A DNA stretch of 51,580 nucleotides, from assembly GCA_003171255.1 (NCBI GenBank), contig PMYK01000042.1, positions 1-51,580 of the forward strand, in the 5' to 3' direction. Positions 32,780 through 40,731 of the stretch are shown one piece after another. The position numbers and the translations under genes are program-made. This DNA comes from Chloroflexota bacterium. GTDB lineage: Bacteria > Chloroflexota > Limnocylindria > Limnocylindrales > CSP1-4. The notes below the pieces were generated by a model. It was not told the DNA's origin. It ran no database searches and was given only the letters and a program-made list of their open reading frames with translations. Within the stretch, counting starts at the first letter, position 1; each line of letters opens with the position of its first letter.

Positions 32780-32938
32780 CTCATTCGTCGATTTGCGAAC
32801 CGCCACCGAACCCCGAGCCGTCGGTCGTGGTCATACAGGTGGTGACGATGCTAAGAGCAAGGCGAACTACGCCCGTTCATGGGCCGGCGAAGCATTACCA
32901 TGGGCAGGCATTTCCAGGCCAGCGTTCGGAGAGTAGAA

Positions 32939-33166
32939 GTGTCGTACGACGTCATCGGGAAGATGGGGCGCGTCACGGCTGACATCACCCCGGGGCACCT
33001 CGGCGAGGTGCTGATCGAGGTCCGGCAGGGGACGGAGCGGTTCAACGCGTCGGCCGCGGACCCCGAGGCGACGATAAGGAAGCACACCCAGGTTCTGGTG
33101 GTCGGCAGCCTGGGGGGTCGGACAGTTGAGGTGGCACCGACCGATAGCGTGAGGCTTCCGCGATGA
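32939..33166 (+). CDS. Small NfeD-like OB-fold protein upstream of flotillin
   Basis: A 75-residue beta-rich protein, SYDVIGKMGRVTADITPGHL..., resembling the C-terminal OB-fold domain of NfeD proteins: a G-x-x-G-x-x opening, V-L-I-E-V strand, and a VLVVGSLGGRTVEVAP ending. NfeD-type proteins are encoded beside flotillin/SPFH partners in many bacteria, but usually with a membrane part that is missing here. The GTG at 32939 is preferred because GGAGAG lies five bases upstream; ATG at 32903 is possible. Its stop overlaps the flotillin start (ATGA). The role is probably to bind flotillin at the membrane. Confidence 0.72.
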   Translation: MSYDVIGKMGRVTADITPGHLGEVLIEVRQGTERFNASAADPEATIRKHTQVLVVGSLGGRTVEVAPTDSVRLPR

Positions 33167-34722
33167 GTTCCGGTGACACGTTTCTCGTAGCAGTGGGCGT
33201 CGGCGTCCTCATCCTCGTGATCCTGTTCGTCATTGCGTTCAAGTCCACCTGGCGGATCGCCGAGCCGGACGAAGCCCTGGTCATCTCCGGCATCTCGCGC
33301 GGCCATTCGGCCGGCGGTGTCGCAGGCGAAAGCATGCGTTTCAAGATCGTGACCGGTGGCGGCGCGATGGTCCTGCCGGGCCTGTCCAAGGTCCGTGCCC
33401 TGTCGTTGATGGCTCACGAAAGTGAGATCACAGTCCCGTGCGTGAGCCAGCAGAAGATCCGCTTGGACCTGCGTGGCGTCATCGTCTACAAGGTCGGCGA
33501 CGACTACCGTTCCATCGCCAACGCCGCCCGCCGCTTCCTGGATCGCCCGGCCCAAGAACTCGAGTCCAAGGTCCAGAACGTGTTCGTCGGCCACTTGCGG
33601 GCGATCGCCGGCTCGATGACCGTCGAAGAGATGATCAGCGACCAGGACAAGTTCGCCCAGCAGGTTCGCGAGCGCTGCACGGTTGAGATGGAGTCCTTCG
33701 GACTCGTCATCGACAGCTTCCAGATCCAGTCCATCACCAGCCCGTCCAACTACATCGAGAACCTGGCAGTGCCGCACCAGGCCGCGGTCGAGCAGGACGC
33801 CCGCATCGCGCGCGCCAACGCCGACCGGACCGCCGTCGCCCAGGAGCAGAGCGCCCAGGCCCAGATCGCCGAGTCGATCCGAGGCACCGAGATCAAGAAG
33901 GCCGGCTTCCAGGCCGAGATCGACCGCGCCCAAAAGCAGGCCGGCCAGCAGGGCCCCCTGGCCGAAGCCCAGGCTCGCCAGGCTGTCGTCGAGCAGGAGA
34001 CTCTCGTCGCCCAGCTGCAGGCCCAGCGGACCGAGCAGCAGCTCCAAGTCGACGTTCGCAAGCCGGCCGATGCCGAGGCGTACCGCCAGACCACTCTCGC
34101 AGCCGCCGGACGCGATGTCCGCATTCGTCAGGCTGAGGCCGCCGCGCAGGAAGTCCGGCTGGCGGCCGAGGCGCAAGCCGCGGCCGTGAAGGTCCAGGCC
34201 GAGGCCCAGGCCAACGCCACCCGTCTCAACGGCCAGGCAGACGGCGATGCGATCAAGGCCCGCGGCCTGGCCGAAGCGAACGCAATCCAGGCCCGCGCCG
34301 AAGCCGAAGCAATCGGCATCTCCAAGCGCGCCGAGGCTCTCAGCAAGAACCAGGAAGCGGTCATCGCCCAGCAGATCGCCCAGACCATGCCGGACATCGT
34401 TCGAGCGGCCGCAGAGCCGTTCGCGCACGTGGGCCAATTCACGGTCCTCAACGGAGCTCAGGGCGTGACGAGTGCCCTGGCCGAGGTGATCCAGCAGGCC
34501 GGCGCGCTCGCCCTGATCGCCCGCCGGACCATCACCCCGCTGCTCAGCGGGGTGAACGCCCAGAGCGATGGCAATGGCCCCGCGGCCAAGCCCGGGACCG
34601 TCTCGACGTCCCAGCCAGCACCCGCTGCAAGGCGAGTGGTGAGGCCGGCCGACGCCCCGAGGCCGCCTGCCGTCGCCAAGCCCGCGGACGCGCCAAAGGC
34701 GACCGACGAATCCAAGGGGTAG
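33163..34722 (+). CDS. Flotillin-family SPFH protein
   Basis: A 519-residue flotillin. An N-terminal membrane helix (residues ~6-26, FLVAVGVGVLILVILFVIAF) is followed by an SPFH domain (~40-220, with FLDRPAQELESKVQNVFVGHLRAIAGSMTVEEM), then a long Ala/Glu/Gln coiled coil (~225-400, repeats of AEAQA and EIxRAQxQA type) and a flotillin tail (TMPDIVRAAAEPFAHVGQFTVLNG). A Pro/Ala/Lys-rich disordered end finishes it. Flotillins oligomerise on the inner leaflet and organise membrane microdomains. It is translationally coupled to the OB-fold gene in front and followed 15 bases later by telA, suggesting one membrane-stress operon. Confidence 0.94.
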   Translation: MSSGDTFLVAVGVGVLILVILFVIAFKSTWRIAEPDEALVISGISRGHSAGGVAGESMRFKIVTGGGAMVLPGLSKVRALSLMAHESEITVPCVSQQKIRLDLRGVIVYKVGDDYRSIANAARRFLDRPAQELESKVQNVFVGHLRAIAGSMTVEEMISDQDKFAQQVRERCTVEMESFGLVIDSFQIQSITSPSNYIENLAVPHQAAVEQDARIARANADRTAVAQEQSAQAQIAESIRGTEIKKAGFQAEIDRAQKQAGQQGPLAEAQARQAVVEQETLVAQLQAQRTEQQLQVDVRKPADAEAYRQTTLAAAGRDVRIRQAEAAAQEVRLAAEAQAAAVKVQAEAQANATRLNGQADGDAIKARGLAEANAIQARAEAEAIGISKRAEALSKNQEAVIAQQIAQTMPDIVRAAAEPFAHVGQFTVLNGAQGVTSALAEVIQQAGALALIARRTITPLLSGVNAQSDGNGPAAKPGTVSTSQPAPAARRVVRPADAPRPPAVAKPADAPKATDESKG

Positions 34723-34737
34723 CCGCCCCTTGACCCT

Positions 34738-35898
34738 GTGAGCAACACGAGCCATTCATCGAACCCGGCAGAGCCCGCGAAGGCTTCGCCGGGTTCGGTT
34801 TCCGAAGTGCCCGACCCCGCCCCCGGCGCTCTCGAGATCGCGCCCGAGGCCCGTGAGCGCATCGAGCGACTCGTCGCGGGATACCTCGACTCGATCCTGC
34901 ACATGCCGGCGACCAGCCTCGAGTACGGCCGGGCGCTGGACGCGATCGATCACCTCGGCGAGCGCGACTTCGTGGCCACGGCCGTCATGAGCGGCCGCGT
35001 CCTGGATCGCCGCTTCGAGGCGATGCGCGGCCTGCTCGCGGCCAGGGCGCCGCTGGCCCGCCAGATGGCCGACCTCCGCAAGGCGGCCACGGGCCTGGAT
35101 CCAGCACGAATCAAGCTGGGCGGCCGGCGCTCGCCCCACGAAGAGCTGGAGGAGCTCGACCGCTACTTCGAGCGGTTCTCCAAGTCGCGGCCTCGCATCG
35201 AGGGGCTTCTGGCATCGCTGACCGAGGGCCGGCTCGCGCTGGAGCAGGACAACGCCGCGGTCGTCACGGAGCAGGCATCGCTGGCCACCGAGATCCAGAC
35301 TCTGCGCCAGTACGCCTTCATGGCACGTCTCCTGGACGGGGAGCTGACCGCCCGCATCGATGACATCGCGAGGACGGACGCGGCTCGCGCGAAAACGCTG
35401 CGCGTGGATCTGCTCTCGGTCGTCCGGCGGCGGCACCAGGAGATCCTCACTCAGCTGGCCATCGTCACGCAAGGTTATGCCGCCCTGCGCATCGTCGAGG
35501 ACAACAACGCGGATGTGATCCGAGCCGTGGCCTCGGCCATCACAACCACGGCCGGAGCTCTACGCACCGCGGTCATGGTTGCCAGTGCGGCCGCGAGCCA
35601 GCGAGCGACGCTCGAACAGCTGCAAGCCGCGCGCCTGGCCGCCACCGCCATGGCCAACCACGCGGCCGCGCTCGAGGCCGATGTTTCCGGTCCGGGCGGG
35701 CACGCTGCCATGCTCCGAGCAGCCTGGGGCGAGGTCTACGACGCACTCGATCGGGTCGAGGCCCAGAAGGCCCGCGTCCTGCGAACGATCTCGGAGGCCG
35801 ATCGCGAACTCACTCACCGAGGGCCCAGCCCCGCCACCGACACAGGGCCTGAGGCCGACATGCCCGGCTCAGCCGACCCCAGGCCGCGACTCCGCTGA
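34738..35898 (+). CDS. TelA-like toxic anion resistance family protein
   Basis: A 386-residue all-helical protein matching the TelA/YceG-like family: after a disordered ~35-residue start there is RIERLVAGYLDSILHMPATSLEYGRALDAIDHLGERDF, then long amphipathic helices with LDRYFERFSKSRPRIEGLLASLTEGRLALEQDNAAVVTEQ, and RRRHQEILTQLAIVTQGYAALRIVEDNNADVI near 270-300, typical TelA hallmarks. No membrane helix. TelA proteins are linked to tellurite and antimicrobial resistance and often sit with envelope-stress genes. GTG at 34738 is the start, 15 bases after flotillin, so it belongs to that operon. Its biochemical role is not established. Confidence 0.82.
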   Translation: MSNTSHSSNPAEPAKASPGSVSEVPDPAPGALEIAPEARERIERLVAGYLDSILHMPATSLEYGRALDAIDHLGERDFVATAVMSGRVLDRRFEAMRGLLAARAPLARQMADLRKAATGLDPARIKLGGRRSPHEELEELDRYFERFSKSRPRIEGLLASLTEGRLALEQDNAAVVTEQASLATEIQTLRQYAFMARLLDGELTARIDDIARTDAARAKTLRVDLLSVVRRRHQEILTQLAIVTQGYAALRIVEDNNADVIRAVASAITTTAGALRTAVMVASAAASQRATLEQLQAARLAATAMANHAAALEADVSGPGGHAAMLRAAWGEVYDALDRVEAQKARVLRTISEADRELTHRGPSPATDTGPEADMPGSADPRPRLR

Positions 35899-35965
35899 GT
35901 CGCAGGCCGCTCCCGCCCCGACTCAACCCCGCAGGGCGGCTGCTCGGCGTCGCCGGCGCCAGAAC

Positions 35966-36790
35966 CTACTGCGCCAGTCGGGGATACAGGCGGGCGGCGA
36001 TCACGATCAGGACCACCGTCGAGACGATCAGCACCGCGAAGTCGAGCGCCAGCGGGAAGCTCTCGACCGAGCCCTGGACCATCAACCCGCGCAGCGCGTC
36101 GACCTGGTAGGTGAGCGGGTTGACCTGGGCGACCACCTTGAGCCAGTCGGGCATGATCGAGATCGGATAGACCGCGCTGCTGGCGAAGAAGAGGGGCATG
36201 GTCAGGACCTGGCCGATACCCATGAATCGTTCGCGGGTACGGACAAGGCAGGCGATGACCAGCGAGAAGGTCGCGAACGCCGCCGACCCGATGACCACCA
36301 CCAGCGCGACCCCGACAAGAGAGAGCGGGTCGAGTCGAAGGTGAACGCCGATCACCAGCGCCAGCAGGTAGACCATCGCCGCCTGCACCAGCGACCGAAG
36401 CCCGCCGGCCAGGGCCTTGCCCGTGACCAGGGCGCTCCGGGCGGCCGGGCTGACGAGGTACTTATGCAGGACGCCGAGATCGCGTTCCCAGATGACTGCG
36501 ATGCCGAAGAAGATGGCCGAGAAGAGGGCGCTCTGGGCCAGGATGCCCGGCGCCAGAAAGTCGATGTAGCCGAGGTTGCCCGTCGGGATCGCGCGGGTCT
36601 GGCCGATCACCTGCCCGAAGACCAGCAGCCACAGGATCGGCTGGACGGCCCTCGTCAGGAGCTCGGTCGGATCGTGGCGGAGCTTGCGCAGCTCGCCTTC
36701 GGCGATGGTCCAGGAGTCCAGAACGAACCTGATCGGGGCGGTGAGCTCAGCCCAGACGGCGGGCCGTTCGACGCGTTCGAGCGACGTCAC
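35966..36790 (-). CDS. ABC-2 exporter permease (drug-type)
   Basis: A 274-residue membrane protein with six helices, of the DrrB/NodJ-type ABC-2 family: a cytoplasmic N-terminus ending EGELRKLRHDPTELLTR, helix 1 VQPILWLLVFGQVIG, the ERDLGVLHKYLVSPAARSALVTGK coupling segment, and SSAVYPISIMPDWLKVVAQVNPLTYQVDALRGLM, the conserved C-terminal family motif. It overlaps the ATPase gene by 44 bases. With the divergent MarR regulator, this looks like an inducible drug or antibiotic exporter. Confidence 0.93.
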   Translation of the reverse strand: MTSLERVERPAVWAELTAPIRFVLDSWTIAEGELRKLRHDPTELLTRAVQPILWLLVFGQVIGQTRAIPTGNLGYIDFLAPGILAQSALFSAIFFGIAVIWERDLGVLHKYLVSPAARSALVTGKALAGGLRSLVQAAMVYLLALVIGVHLRLDPLSLVGVALVVVIGSAAFATFSLVIACLVRTRERFMGIGQVLTMPLFFASSAVYPISIMPDWLKVVAQVNPLTYQVDALRGLMVQGSVESFPLALDFAVLIVSTVVLIVIAARLYPRLAQ

Positions 36791-37556
36791 GGTATTGGCC
36801 TCCTTGCTCGCCGGTCTCGCTCAGCCCCGAGCCGGTGAAGTGGGTGAACGCGTCGTCCAGGTCCTTGCCCTTGCCTGCTTGAGCGGCGAGCTCGGCGGGA
36901 GTCCCCAGGGCCACGAGCTTGCCCAGATGCATGAACCCGACCCGGCCGCACAGCTCGGCGGCCTCGTCCATGTAGTGGGTCGTCAGCAGGATGGTGGTGC
37001 CCTCCGTCTCGCGGAGTTCGCGGATATGACCCCACACCGCTCGCCGGGCATTCGGATCGAGCCCGACCGTCGGCTCGTCGAGGAACAGGACCTCGGGCCG
37101 GTGGAGCATCGCCTGGGCGATCTCCAGACGCCTGATCATGCCACCGGAGAACGTCCGAACCAGCCGGTCCGCCGCCGACTCGAGGGCCATGAACTGGAGG
37201 GCCTGGTCGATCCTGGTTCGACGCTCCGATGCGGGCAGGTGGTAGAGCCGAGCGCTGGTCATCAGGTTCTCGCGCGCCGACAGCGCCCCGTCCGACGAGA
37301 GGAGCTGGGGCACGTAGCCGATCGAGCGCCGGACCAGGCGCGGGTCGTGGAGTATGTCGTGGCCGGCCACGCTGGCGCTGCCACTGGTGGGTGGCAGGAG
37401 CGTGATCAGCATCTTGATGGTTGTGGTCTTGCCCGCGCCGTTGGGTCCGAGCAGGCCGAATACCTCGCCGGCCTGAACGTCCAGGCTCAGGGCATCGACC
37501 GCGGTCAGGGCGTCGAAGCGCCTGGTCAGCTCGTGGGTGGCAATCGCGGGAGGCAT
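36747..37556 (-). CDS. ABC exporter ATPase (DrrA-like)
   Basis: A 269-residue ATPase of the daunorubicin-resistance type. Walker A GPNGAGKTTT (~residues 37-46), Q-loop YVPQLLSSD, signature FSGGMIRRLEIAQAML, Walker B VLFLDEPTVGLDPNARRAVW and switch His in LLTTHYMDEA are intact. The LDPNAR and THYMDEAE forms are typical of DrrA. The last ~40 residues run past the permease start (44-base overlap). It powers the permease encoded next. The start ATG at 37556 lies about 50 bases from the divergent MarR gene. Confidence 0.94.
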   Translation of the reverse strand: MPPAIATHELTRRFDALTAVDALSLDVQAGEVFGLLGPNGAGKTTTIKMLITLLPPTSGSASVAGHDILHDPRLVRRSIGYVPQLLSSDGALSARENLMTSARLYHLPASERRTRIDQALQFMALESAADRLVRTFSGGMIRRLEIAQAMLHRPEVLFLDEPTVGLDPNARRAVWGHIRELRETEGTTILLTTHYMDEAAELCGRVGFMHLGKLVALGTPAELAAQAGKGKDLDDAFTHFTGSGLSETGEQGGQYRDVARTRRTARRLG

Positions 37557-37586
37557 GGATCCTCGGTACGGGGCGCTCGCCCATGA

Positions 37587-37605
37587 TAGTTAGCGGACTT
37601 AACTA
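37587..37605. promoter_or_regulatory. Palindrome between MarR and ABC exporter: operator candidate
   Basis: TAGTTA (37587-37592), seven bases, TAACTA (37600-37605), an AT-rich perfect 6-bp inverted repeat in a GC-rich genome, directly abutting the MarR ATG at 37606. Typical MarR operators are 16-20 bp AT-rich palindromes overlapping promoters. Binding here would shut off both genes. Confidence 0.65.
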
Positions 37606-38067
37606 ATGTACCATGCTCCCGTGGCAGAGACGACATCCGATCAGGTCGCGGTCGCGATACTCGAAACGATTCCGCCGCTCATGCGCGCAATCCGCGAGCA
37701 GATGAGATCCGGGCGGGCGGCCAGCCTGTCCGTGGCCCAGTTCCGGCTGTTGCTCTTCGTGAGGCGCAACCCCGGGACGAACCTGTCGTCGGCCGCCGAG
37801 CATCTGGGGACGACCCTCCCCGCCGCCTCGCAGCTGGTGGAGCGGCTGGTGCGAGCCGGATTCATGACCCGCGTTCAGCACCCCAAAGAGCGTCGCCGCG
37901 TCGAGTTGCGACTGACCGACGCCGGCGGAGCCACCCTCGCAGAATGCGATTCCCGAACACGGGCCTGGCTGTGCGAGCGACTTTCCGGGTTGGGTGAGTC
38001 CGAGCTGGATGGACTCGCCACGACGCTCGGCGAACTCCGCGGCGTGCTGACTCAAGACGGGGACTGA
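37606..38067 (+). CDS. MarR-family transcriptional regulator
   Basis: A 153-residue MarR regulator with the winged helix-turn-helix: SVAQFRLLLFVRRNPGTNLSSAAEHLG, then TTLPAASQLVERLVRAGFMTR and the wing HPKERRRVELRLTDAGG, the D-x-R-R/R-R-V-x-L-x-L-T-x-x-G hallmark. It is divergent from the ABC exporter and separated by a palindrome, so it probably represses that operon and is released by a drug or phenolic ligand. The ATG at 37606 sits immediately beside the palindrome with no ribosome binding site, implying a leaderless message; the in-frame GTG at 37621 is the alternative. Confidence 0.93.
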   Translation: MYHAPVAETTSDQVAVAILETIPPLMRAIREQMRSGRAASLSVAQFRLLLFVRRNPGTNLSSAAEHLGTTLPAASQLVERLVRAGFMTRVQHPKERRRVELRLTDAGGATLAECDSRTRAWLCERLSGLGESELDGLATTLGELRGVLTQDGD

Positions 38068-38674
38068 CGCCAACGCTGCTAGTCCTTCCGGACCGCCGGA
38101 CGGGGGATCAATTCCACGGGCGGCGGGCCCGACGACTACACCAGCCAGTCGTATCAGGATGGGCCCAAGACGACTATGCCTCGACGTGCCGACGCGCTCG
38201 ATCCGGGGGATGGCGCGGGCGCTGCTCTCGCGCTACAGACGGAAACCGCTTCCGCCGCGCGGTCTCCGGCGCCCGCGACCATGCCTGCGCCGTGGACCCC
38301 GGTCGCGCCGTCGATCGTGCCTGCCCTGCGCGTTCTCCCAGCGGCCACTCTGACGTCCGCTCCGGAGGTCCCGACCGTGGTGCCCGCCGGGCCCGCCGCC
38401 GCACCCTCGCCGTCGCCTCGCCCGCGCCTCGCTTCGATACTGATACGCCGTGCGGATCAGGCGATGTACCGCGCCAAGGCCGCGGATGGGAACAGGTCGC
38501 TCGACTGCTGATACAACCCCTAAGTACCGCGTAATTCGTCGCCGAGTTACTGGACAAAGCGGCCGTCATAAGTGGTACCCTCCGCCCGACGGGTCAATAG
38601 GCCCCGGATCCCGCGGCTGCCACGATCGCTCCTCTCAACGGTTCTCGGCGAGACAGACGTGTCGCTGAGGCCGC
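38068..38674. other. Gene-poor stretch with a GGDEF remnant
   Basis: About 600 bases between the MarR gene and the next gene. A 111-codon frame (38176-38511) is Pro/Ala-rich nonsense in its first two thirds and ends with a short GGDEF tail. No ribosome binding site fits its ATG. Apart from that tail I find nothing functional. Confidence 0.45.
38437..38511 (+). pseudogene. Remnant tail of a GGDEF (diguanylate cyclase) domain
   Basis: The frame reads ILIRRADQAMYRAKAADGNR and stops five residues later. L-x-R-A-D-x-A-[ML]-Y-x-A-K-x-x-x-x-N-R is the closing helix of GGDEF domains. The GGDEF loop and everything before it are absent in all frames upstream, so this is a decayed fragment. Confidence 0.5.
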
Positions 38675-38692
38675 ATGAGCAAGGAGCGTTCT

Positions 38693-39028
38693 TTGTACGC
38701 ATCGGACAAGACTCTGGTTTGCCAGGACTGCAACCAGGAGTTCGTCTTCAGCGCGAGTGAGCAGCAGTTCTACGCGGATCGCCAGTTCAGCGAACCGCGA
38801 CGCTGCCCCACCTGCCGAGCCGCCCGCAAGGCCCAGCGCGGTGACTTCGGCGGCGGATCGCACAGCGGCGGCGGCGGCGCCGGCGGTCGCGGCGGCTACT
38901 CCTCCGGCCCCCGCGAGATGTTCTCGGCCACATGCTCCAGCTGCGGCCGCGAGGCCCAGGTCCCGTTCCGCCCCAGCGGCACCAAGCCGGTCTACTGCAG
39001 CGACTGCTTCACCGCTCGTCGCGCATAG
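38693..39028 (+). CDS. Zinc-ribbon protein with paired CxxC motifs and Gly-rich linker
   Basis: A protein of 111 residues with two zinc ribbons: CQDCNQEF ... CPTCRAAR and CSSCGREA ... VYCSDCF, joined by a Gly-rich linker (GGGSHSGGGGAGGRGG). The second ribbon has the CxxCGxxxxVPFxP...PVYCxxCF pattern common in Chloroflexota and candidate-phyla proteins of unknown role. I place the start at TTG 38693 because AAGGAG (38681-38686) is correctly spaced before it and related proteins begin with M-Y-x-x-D-K-T-L-x-C; ATG at 38675 would add six residues. It may bind nucleic acid. A strong hairpin follows. Confidence 0.82.
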   Translation: MYASDKTLVCQDCNQEFVFSASEQQFYADRQFSEPRRCPTCRAARKAQRGDFGGGSHSGGGGAGGRGGYSSGPREMFSATCSSCGREAQVPFRPSGTKPVYCSDCFTARRA

Positions 39029-39059
39029 TACCGGGCCGCAAGGCCCACGCTAGAACGAA

Positions 39060-39091
39060 GAAGAACCCGGCGAGCGATCGCCGGGTTCTTC
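39060..39091 (+). terminator. GNRA-looped terminator hairpin
   Basis: GAAGAACCCGGCGA (39060-39073), loop GCGA, TCGCCGGGTTCTTC (39078-39091), then GTTAT: a perfect 14-bp stem 31 bases past the zinc-ribbon gene. The T-run is poor, but the arms are A-rich and T-rich. Confidence 0.8.
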
Positions 39092-39119
39092 GTTATGCCC
39101 GCACAGCGCGAGTTGGTTG

Positions 39120-39330
39120 TCAGGGCGCCGACGCGGGCATCGCAGCCAGCAGGTTCGCCCTGAGTGCCTGCGAGGATTGGGGTCCGAAGCGGTTACGCAG
39201 CAGGTCGTATTCCGTCTACGGCCGGTCGTCGGTGATGAGCGTGCCGCTCGCTTGAATCTGGCGGGGCACATTGCGCAGGACCGGCGCGGTGATGGGCGCG
39301 TTCCTCCGCGGCAATTGCCCTAAGGATGGC
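39120..39330 (-). pseudogene. Broken C-terminal fragment resembling an aminopropyltransferase-like protein
   Basis: In one minus-strand frame the sequence reads VPRQIQASGTLITDDRP, then an in-frame TAG at 39218-39216, then TEYDLLRNRFGPQSSQALR and a final TGA. The pattern LxTDDRP-Y-TEY(x)LLR occurs at the C-terminus of spermidine-synthase-like proteins, with the TAG exactly where Tyr (TAC/TAT) is expected. No start or upstream domain remains. The family assignment is from memory of the motif and is tentative. Confidence 0.35.
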
Positions 39331-39372
39331 CGTTGGGGATGGCCGTTGGGGGATGGCCGTTGGGGATGGCCC
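39322..39372. repeat. Short tandem repeat of GGATGGCCGTTGGG units
   Basis: Roughly three and a half copies of a 14-15 base unit GGATGGCCGTTGGGG lie just past the 3' end of the beta-lactamase-fold gene. Confidence 0.8.
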
Positions 39373-39392
39373 GAGGTGTCCGGCGGGCCCGC

Positions 39393-40673
39393 TCAGCCCA
39401 GGACGATCGTCGCCAGAGCGGAGGAGGCCGCGACCGGGTCTGCCCATTCGGCGTTGGTCAGGACGACGATCGTGACGTGACAGTCCGGCAGATACTCCAT
39501 CGCCGACCAGAACCCGTCGAGGTGGCCGCGATGGCCCCAGGCCACCTGGCCGGCGACGGTCGTCTCCTCGAACCCGAGCCCGTACGGGGGAGTTTTCGGC
39601 TTGAACGTCAGCGTCGGCGAGATGTCGACCATCGACGCCAGCGTGGCCTGGTCCAGCACGTGGCCGCCGTACAGGGCGTCGGCCCAGATCGCCAGATCGG
39701 ATGGGGTGGAGACGTAGGCGCCGGCGAAGCCGAAGGCAGTGGCTTCGGCCGTGAAGGGGATCATCGTCCCGGCCGAATTGTCGACTGGAACCGATGCGGG
39801 CGGCATGTAGCCGTGGGCCTCGGCCCCCTGAGCCTGCTCCTCGGTCTGCATGTAGGTGTGCACCAGGCCCAGCGGAACGAGGAAGGCCGAGCGGACCAGT
39901 GCCGCCAGCGGCTGCGCGGTGATCTTCTCGACGACCTTCCCGAGCAGGACGTAGTTGGTGTTCGAGTACTGGTAGCAGGTGCCAGGTGCGCAGTACGGAC
40001 GCCCGACCCAGGAGAGGAACTGGTCCGCGGTCCATGTGGCGCCGGGGTGGGCGAGGACGGCGTCATTGAAGCTCTGGTCGGTGGATGGGTCCCGGAGGCC
40101 GCTGGTGTGGTTGAGCAGCTGGCGGAGGGTGATGTTCGCGGCGTTCGGGTAGTCGGGCAGGTACTTGGCCAGCGGATCGTCCAGCCCGAGTGTGCCGACC
40201 GAGGCGAGCTGGCCGACGAGCGCCGCGAGGAACGTCTTGCTTATGCTGCCGATGGAGAAGAGCGTGGTCGTGGTCAGCGGCGTGTGTGGCGACAGGATCG
40301 CCGCGCCCGAGACGCCGGTCCAGATCGCGCCGTCCGGGAAGATGATCGCCGCCGAGACGCCCGGGTATCTGCCGCCGCTTCGGACGCTATCGAGAGCGGC
40401 CTGAAGCGCGGCACTCTTGGACGGGTCGAGTCGGGCCGCGAACGAGCTGGCCTCGACCAGCTGCGTGGTGGGGACGGCGACGATCGAGGCGATGGACCCG
40501 GCGGTCGCCGAACTCGAGGCCAGCGCGACGGCCGACGGCGTGGCAGTCGGCGACCCCGTTGCTGCCGGCGTCGGCGATGGGCTGCCGCACGCGGCGGCGG
40601 CCACGATCACGACGATGGCAGCAACCAAACCCGCGGGCAGGCGATTCCGTGGTGTGCGGATGGCTTGGATCAC
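39393..40673 (-). CDS. Serine beta-lactamase-fold hydrolase lipoprotein (class C/esterase type)
   Basis: A 426-residue penicillin-binding-protein-like hydrolase. A signal with lipobox AAAC (Cys29, AAACGSPS) and a Ser/Thr/Pro linker anchor it outside. The three serine hydrolase motifs are present: SIGSISK (SxxK, ~residues 147-150), YSNTN (YxN, ~236) and a late HRGH in GHRGHLDGF in place of KTG. These match the beta-lactamase/D-Ala-D-Ala carboxypeptidase/esterase EstB group. Substrate unknown; it need not give antibiotic resistance. GTG at 40673 is the apparent start with no clear binding site. Confidence 0.88.
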   Translation of the reverse strand: MIQAIRTPRNRLPAGLVAAIVVIVAAAACGSPSPTPAATGSPTATPSAVALASSSATAGSIASIVAVPTTQLVEASSFAARLDPSKSAALQAALDSVRSGGRYPGVSAAIIFPDGAIWTGVSGAAILSPHTPLTTTTLFSIGSISKTFLAALVGQLASVGTLGLDDPLAKYLPDYPNAANITLRQLLNHTSGLRDPSTDQSFNDAVLAHPGATWTADQFLSWVGRPYCAPGTCYQYSNTNYVLLGKVVEKITAQPLAALVRSAFLVPLGLVHTYMQTEEQAQGAEAHGYMPPASVPVDNSAGTMIPFTAEATAFGFAGAYVSTPSDLAIWADALYGGHVLDQATLASMVDISPTLTFKPKTPPYGLGFEETTVAGQVAWGHRGHLDGFWSAMEYLPDCHVTIVVLTNAEWADPVAASSALATIVLG

Positions 40674-40731
40674 GAAGTGAATGATGCACCAGCGGCCGGG
40701 TTCGGCGCCGCACCGGCCGGCGCCGGAGCTG

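Noticed and set aside
32851-34755. A 634-codon minus-strand frame opposite flotillin
   Set aside because: Leu/Gly-rich antisense reading of the flotillin coiled coil; flotillin is unambiguous.
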